A DNA stretch of 64,000 nt, taken from Stenopsyche tienmushanensis (taxonomy: Eukaryota; Arthropoda; Insecta; Trichoptera; Stenopsychidae). A program made the position numbers and the translations under genes. Positions 60,421-64,000 of this stretch are shown piece by piece; positions within the stretch are counted from its first letter, which is position 1, and the number at the start of each line of letters is the position of its first letter. The notes under the pieces are model-generated. The model worked only from the letters and a program-made list of their open reading frames with translations. It did not search any database and had not been told where the DNA came from. The stretch lies in assembly GCA_008973525.1 (NCBI GenBank), contig WACJ01000125.1:682001-746000 (forward strand), read 5' to 3'.

Positions 60421-61488
60421 ATGGAAGGGACATCACGTGAGTCGAAGAATTATATAGTAATCGACAATGATCGAAATAAAAGTGCAATCGTTCAAGCATC
60501 TAGTTTCAAAGAGTTGAAGGAAACGTCGCGTGCAGAACTCCTCAATGATGCTAACGCAGATGCCACGCTCTTTATATCCGATGAAAACCGGCAAATTGCA
60601 GACGATGACGATTTAAGAAATGTTACAAGCGACACGCTTATTCTTGTCAAACCTAACGATCCTAACAAGACAGACGCAGAAAGCAGTCTCAATAAAATAG
60701 TAACTATATTCAAGAATGTTAATCCAGAAATTCTCAATTACACGAATGAAAACTCATTTAAAGTTGTGGAGATCATCGAGAAAATGATGAAAACTGAATC
60801 GATTAACAAACCCGAATTCTCGTCTCTTGATGATCATCCGGAATGGTTCGAAGAGGATTTCAAATTCAAGACTAAAGAAGAATATTTCATCAACAAGGCG
60901 CAAGCTAGAATGAAAGGATATTTCATGAAAATGAAAATGAAGATCTCAAAATCTCCCATATATTCGAACACAAGAAGAAAGGAACAAAAAATTAAATACG
61001 ATGAGTTCTTTAAACACGTCGAAAAACTTCTTCAAATTAATGCGTACCACGGGTATTACTTCGATAGAAAATCTCCAAATGAAGACAAATTCTGCGATGA
61101 AAACGGATTATTTAATTGCCAAGGAAAGTGGAATGAAAATATATGTTACCGAGGACACGAGATAAATCCCTATGCAGAGAAGGAGTTTAAAAAGAAATTC
61201 TCCACGTGGAGTTTTGACCACAACATTGAATTGGCCAAAAGTGTTGTGCCGAGTATTATCAAAGCAGCGGATGCTGAAGTACTGTGTGCGAAATGCAAGC
61301 AAGAGTGTGCAAATAATAGTCATATCTCAGTATTGCATTACTACGATCTAATGTTTACTCGTCAAAATATAAAACTGGTTGAACCTACTTGCCACGTGCG
61401 TACGGCGCACGATCCTTTCCAAGATGTTTATATTTTGTGTGACGAGTGCTACAAAACTCAAATTGATGATTTGAATTTATCGGAATAA
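60421..61488 (+). CDS. Caspase-activated DNase (CAD/DFF40)-like nuclease, downstream paralogue, candidate active
   Basis: Intact, intronless, 355 aa; mammalian DFF40 is of similar size (about 340) but multi-exon. CIDE-N spans about residues 11-78 (IVQASSFKELKE, TLFISDEN). The nuclease domain spans about 138-331 with HPEWFEE, KEEYFINKAQARMKGY, YHGYYFDR, FNCQGKWN (like the FSCQG box), GHEINPYA, FSTWSFDHNIE and CHVRTAH. C233, C242, H246 and C324 fit the structural zinc site. D266, H267, H325 and H330 fit the catalytic set. The Lys two residues after the first His of the CHKKTTH-type box is Arg here (R327). A Cys-rich stretch, C289/C292/C296, and a C-terminal C340-x2-C343 are extra to what I remember of vertebrate CAD. 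Expected role: caspase-triggered nuclear DNA fragmentation, with ICAD as chaperone and inhibitor. AATAAA lies at 61620-61625. Confidence 0.88.
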   Translation: MEGTSRESKNYIVIDNDRNKSAIVQASSFKELKETSRAELLNDANADATLFISDENRQIADDDDLRNVTSDTLILVKPNDPNKTDAESSLNKIVTIFKNVNPEILNYTNENSFKVVEIIEKMMKTESINKPEFSSLDDHPEWFEEDFKFKTKEEYFINKAQARMKGYFMKMKMKISKSPIYSNTRRKEQKIKYDEFFKHVEKLLQINAYHGYYFDRKSPNEDKFCDENGLFNCQGKWNENICYRGHEINPYAEKEFKKKFSTWSFDHNIELAKSVVPSIIKAADAEVLCAKCKQECANNSHISVLHYYDLMFTRQNIKLVEPTCHVRTAHDPFQDVYILCDECYKTQIDDLNLSE

Positions 61489-61699
61489 GCAATGCAGTCA
61501 TGTAATTAATGTAAAATTCGTAACACTACATATAATTATACAATTGTTTTAATGCTACAATAAATATCAATTATAATTACTATTGTTGATATACATGCTC
61601 ATATTAAATTTATGCCATAAATAAAGCCTGGATTAAAAACTAACGCTGATCCGAGATGGATTTAACCATCAACTGGATTCGTAGTTCTGTATTGTCCTT

Positions 61700-61815
61700 T
61701 GAATGCTTTGTGTGTAGCGTGTCTACGTGCGTGTGTGTGCAATGGAGAAAGTAGAAACGATTGTCTCATTCTTTCCAACCAACTGCTACTTGGAGTTCCA
61801 CTTTTCGTCTCGTAC
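61700..61815. repeat. Family B fragment in the 3' flank of the downstream CAD copy
   Basis: The same fragment as 56355-56475, duplicated with the gene. Confidence 0.6.
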
Positions 61816-62272
61816 AGCACAATTTGCCCAACTGCATATCTACAAGTTTCATTTAAAAAAAAATTGAAGACATGTTAGAACTAAAAAAAACATTGGCAGA
61901 TAAATGTGTCAATATTTCAAGTGAATGAACAAATTTGATCATATCAATGCCAGGAAGCTGAAATACCATCAGGCATGGAAACTCTCACTACATATTGATA
62001 TATGGAGTTTTAAATATATTATTGGTAATAGTAGTTTTGTTTCAATAATGAATTTTGTGAAGTGAATTTGATGTCTTTTTATATTTTGGCTTAATTGGTT
62101 ATTGCTGAAATAATCAAATTTAAAAAATGTATTAATTATTTAATATATGTATTCTTTTAAATTGTAAATAAAATTTAGTAAATAAGACTATTATATCGAA
62201 CCTTTCAAAATCATACACGTGCCTCATGACTTTTGCCACTGGTTGTATATAGCTAATTAAATTCTAGGTCTT

Positions 62273-63093
62273 TAACGTTGCCATTCGTTTATTACAACGA
62301 ACTATTGAAAATAGGGCCTAAAAGGAGCTTTTCGGAATCCTTTGCGTGTTTTGTTATAATGTGGCCTAAATATTTGCATGCACAGTAGCAAGTATATTAA
62401 AATGTTGATTGGAAATTTAGCATAGTTGCGATCTGACGAAAAACTAATTTTATAACCCATATTGAACGACAGAAATAATGCAATGGACTTATGAACCCTT
62501 TCCTTGCCGTGCTAAAAAACATCTGAGCGCTACCATGATATGTATTTGGTACACCATATAAAATTCTGAAAAATTCTGAACCCCATATCTTATATATTTC
62601 ATATTAATATTCCCATTATTAGAGTCCTATTTTCAGTTCCCATTGTAGTACGTACACCATGGTCAAGGAAAGATTAAACACTACATATTGACAGACTTAA
62701 ATAATGATTAATATCATTATATTGATTTTTTTGAACATTTGTCTTATTATTTGATTTATATTATTGTATTCAACATCTATTATAATTGACAAGAATGTGA
62801 CGAAAATGGCTTGATAAGTAACCATATAGCTTTTAAAAATGTATGGGTAAAAATCGATTTTAAGTCTTGTGTACAGATTGTTTTATACCCTGCGTCATAG
62901 TTTTTGAATAGCGAGCTAGTTAGAGCGTTGTTCCTCAAATTAATAAGTACGATCCTTTGGGGGGTTGAGTGGCTACTGTAGAAGGGTCTGTTTCTAACAT
63001 ATAGACACTACCGCTCATAAGTGTTTAGGCACTGTCAATAACATCACAAAATTCCCTGTTTTTATTTTTAACATTATAGTCGACTGTTGCCTA
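62273..63093. other. Non-coding with a possible small inverted-repeat element
   Basis: At about 62488-62677 CCCTTTCCTTGCCGTG on the left faces the inverted form of CTTTCCTTGACCATGG on the right, with TTAA close to the right end. The match is short, so this is only a possible MITE. Confidence 0.35.
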
Positions 63094-63574
63094 GTTCAAC
63101 CCCTTAAAGAGGTAAGACAGAGTTGTGTTCCGATTCCAGTGATTCAGGAAGAGCATTATTACACGTTGAGTTCGGAGATAAATAGAGACAGAGATTGTCT
63201 TGCATGTTGAATTTGGAGAAAAAAAGAGACGGAGAGATTATCTTGCAGGTTAGAGATTGTGAATAGGCGACAAAGATGGAGAGAGTATCTTGCGTGCATC
63301 GTACGATTGTATTGATCGTTAATCCAAATTTATCGACTTATAATGATATGTTAATGATATAATGAATCGATTTCAAATGTATAGTTTATGTTTACTTTAA
63401 TAAATTACCAAATATTATGTGCTATCGATAGTATTTGTTTATGTACACGTTTTATACACGCTGCAACGATCCTGACAGATAAGTGAATTTGTACGGATGA
63501 TAAGTGGTAAACATACAAATATAGCATCTAAGTTTATGATGATTTTAAATTAGCTCACCATTCAAAGGGCTAAT
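63094..63574. repeat. Dispersed repeat family A, copy 4 (diverged)
   Basis: It starts TTCAACCCCTTAAAG and ends CACCATTCAAAGGGCTAA. GAGTTCGGAGATAAATAGAG, ACGATTGTATTGATCGTTAA, ATTTATCGACTTATAATGAT and GTGCTATCGATAGTATTTG align with 14760-14960. An internal block (GAGA...TTATCTTGC) is repeated, and much of the right half is deleted. Confidence 0.6.
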
Positions 63575-64000
63575 TTCATTTTTGTGACAATTTGTCACAC
63601 ATTACTTACACCAGATATATAGCAAGCTACAATATTGTAAGTGCGCGTACTTCAGTACTAAGTTATAGTCTTGGAGGCATTTTAAATAACTGTCACTCAC
63701 AAATAACTGCTCACCCCACTTTTAAAGATACCAAGTTTGGTCTTTTCAGGTCGGAAAATAAATCTGGATCATAAAAGCAGTTCATCAAAATTTGAGCAAT
63801 CTGTCAGGCTTTTTATTTACGGTCAAAGCAAACAATACAAACTCAATTTAATTTGAACTTGTCCACCCTTGGCTGATTCCACATGTGTTCGGTCGTTTTT
63901 CATATGTTACCCGATTTACTGTTCCAGGGCGACCGAATTAATTCAGTGTTTTTTTTTCATCAGCAATTTATGGAATACTTAAAAGCGTATTCCACATTTT
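63575..64000. other. AT-rich window end, nothing recognised
   Basis: A short open frame from 63592 (60 codons) has no recognisable family. Confidence 0.4.

Larger units (their letters stand above)
59722..62272. repeat. Direct duplication, downstream copy (about 2.55 kb)
   Basis: Counterpart of 54323-56825. It has an insertion of roughly 100 bp at about 62090-62195 relative to the upstream copy and lacks about 80 bp around 60105-60130. The 3' flank (61489-61860) is nearly identical to 56148-56520, more alike than the N-terminal coding part. Confidence 0.9.

Noticed and set aside
1..64000. CRISPR array, operons, riboswitches or other prokaryotic features
   Set aside because: No regularly spaced repeats with unique spacers were seen, and gene structure, introns and transposons are all eukaryotic.

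Overview
The window looks like AT-rich nuclear DNA of an arthropod, most likely an insect. The evidence is a spliced C2H2 zinc-finger gene with GT-AG introns, short intronless islands in long non-coding stretches, AATAAA polyadenylation signals, and remains of many animal transposons (Helitron, piggyBac, hAT, mariner/pogo, Penelope-like, non-LTR). No bacterial gene organisation, rRNA or CRISPR array was seen. The species cannot be named from this sequence.

Layout. 1-1437 and 14690-15325 carry two copies of a TTAA-ended dispersed repeat (family A). Between them lie an intact intronless 1426-codon ORF of unrecognised family (2026-6306), a hAT MITE with an exact 8-bp target duplication (7721-7919), and a composite Helitron-like element (8597-11003) that contains pieces of a non-LTR retrotransposon and of a Penelope-like GIY-YIG endonuclease. 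15.3-19.2 kb is mostly featureless, with one family B repeat. 19.3-20.2 kb is a CpG-rich island. 22.56-26.44 kb is a six-exon gene for a 536-residue Ikaros/Hunchback-style zinc-finger protein. From 26.4 to 54 kb the sequence is intronic or intergenic, studded with decayed transposons and a few candidate small exons.

The right end (54.3-62.3 kb) holds a direct duplication of about 2.5 kb. Each copy carries an intact, intronless ORF that reads as a caspase-activated DNase (CAD/DFF40): a CIDE-N domain followed by the DFF40 nuclease domain. The downstream copy keeps the expected catalytic Asp-His and His residues. The upstream copy has changed the Asp to Ala and one His to Tyr while keeping the structural Cys/His residues. 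The pair therefore looks like one candidate active nuclease and one candidate dead paralogue, and it also shows a 186-bp identical tract and fast amino-acid change in the N-terminal part. This is the most interesting system in the window; the orphan 1426-aa ORF is second.

All assignments come from reading the sequence by eye and from memory of protein families. No database search was possible.
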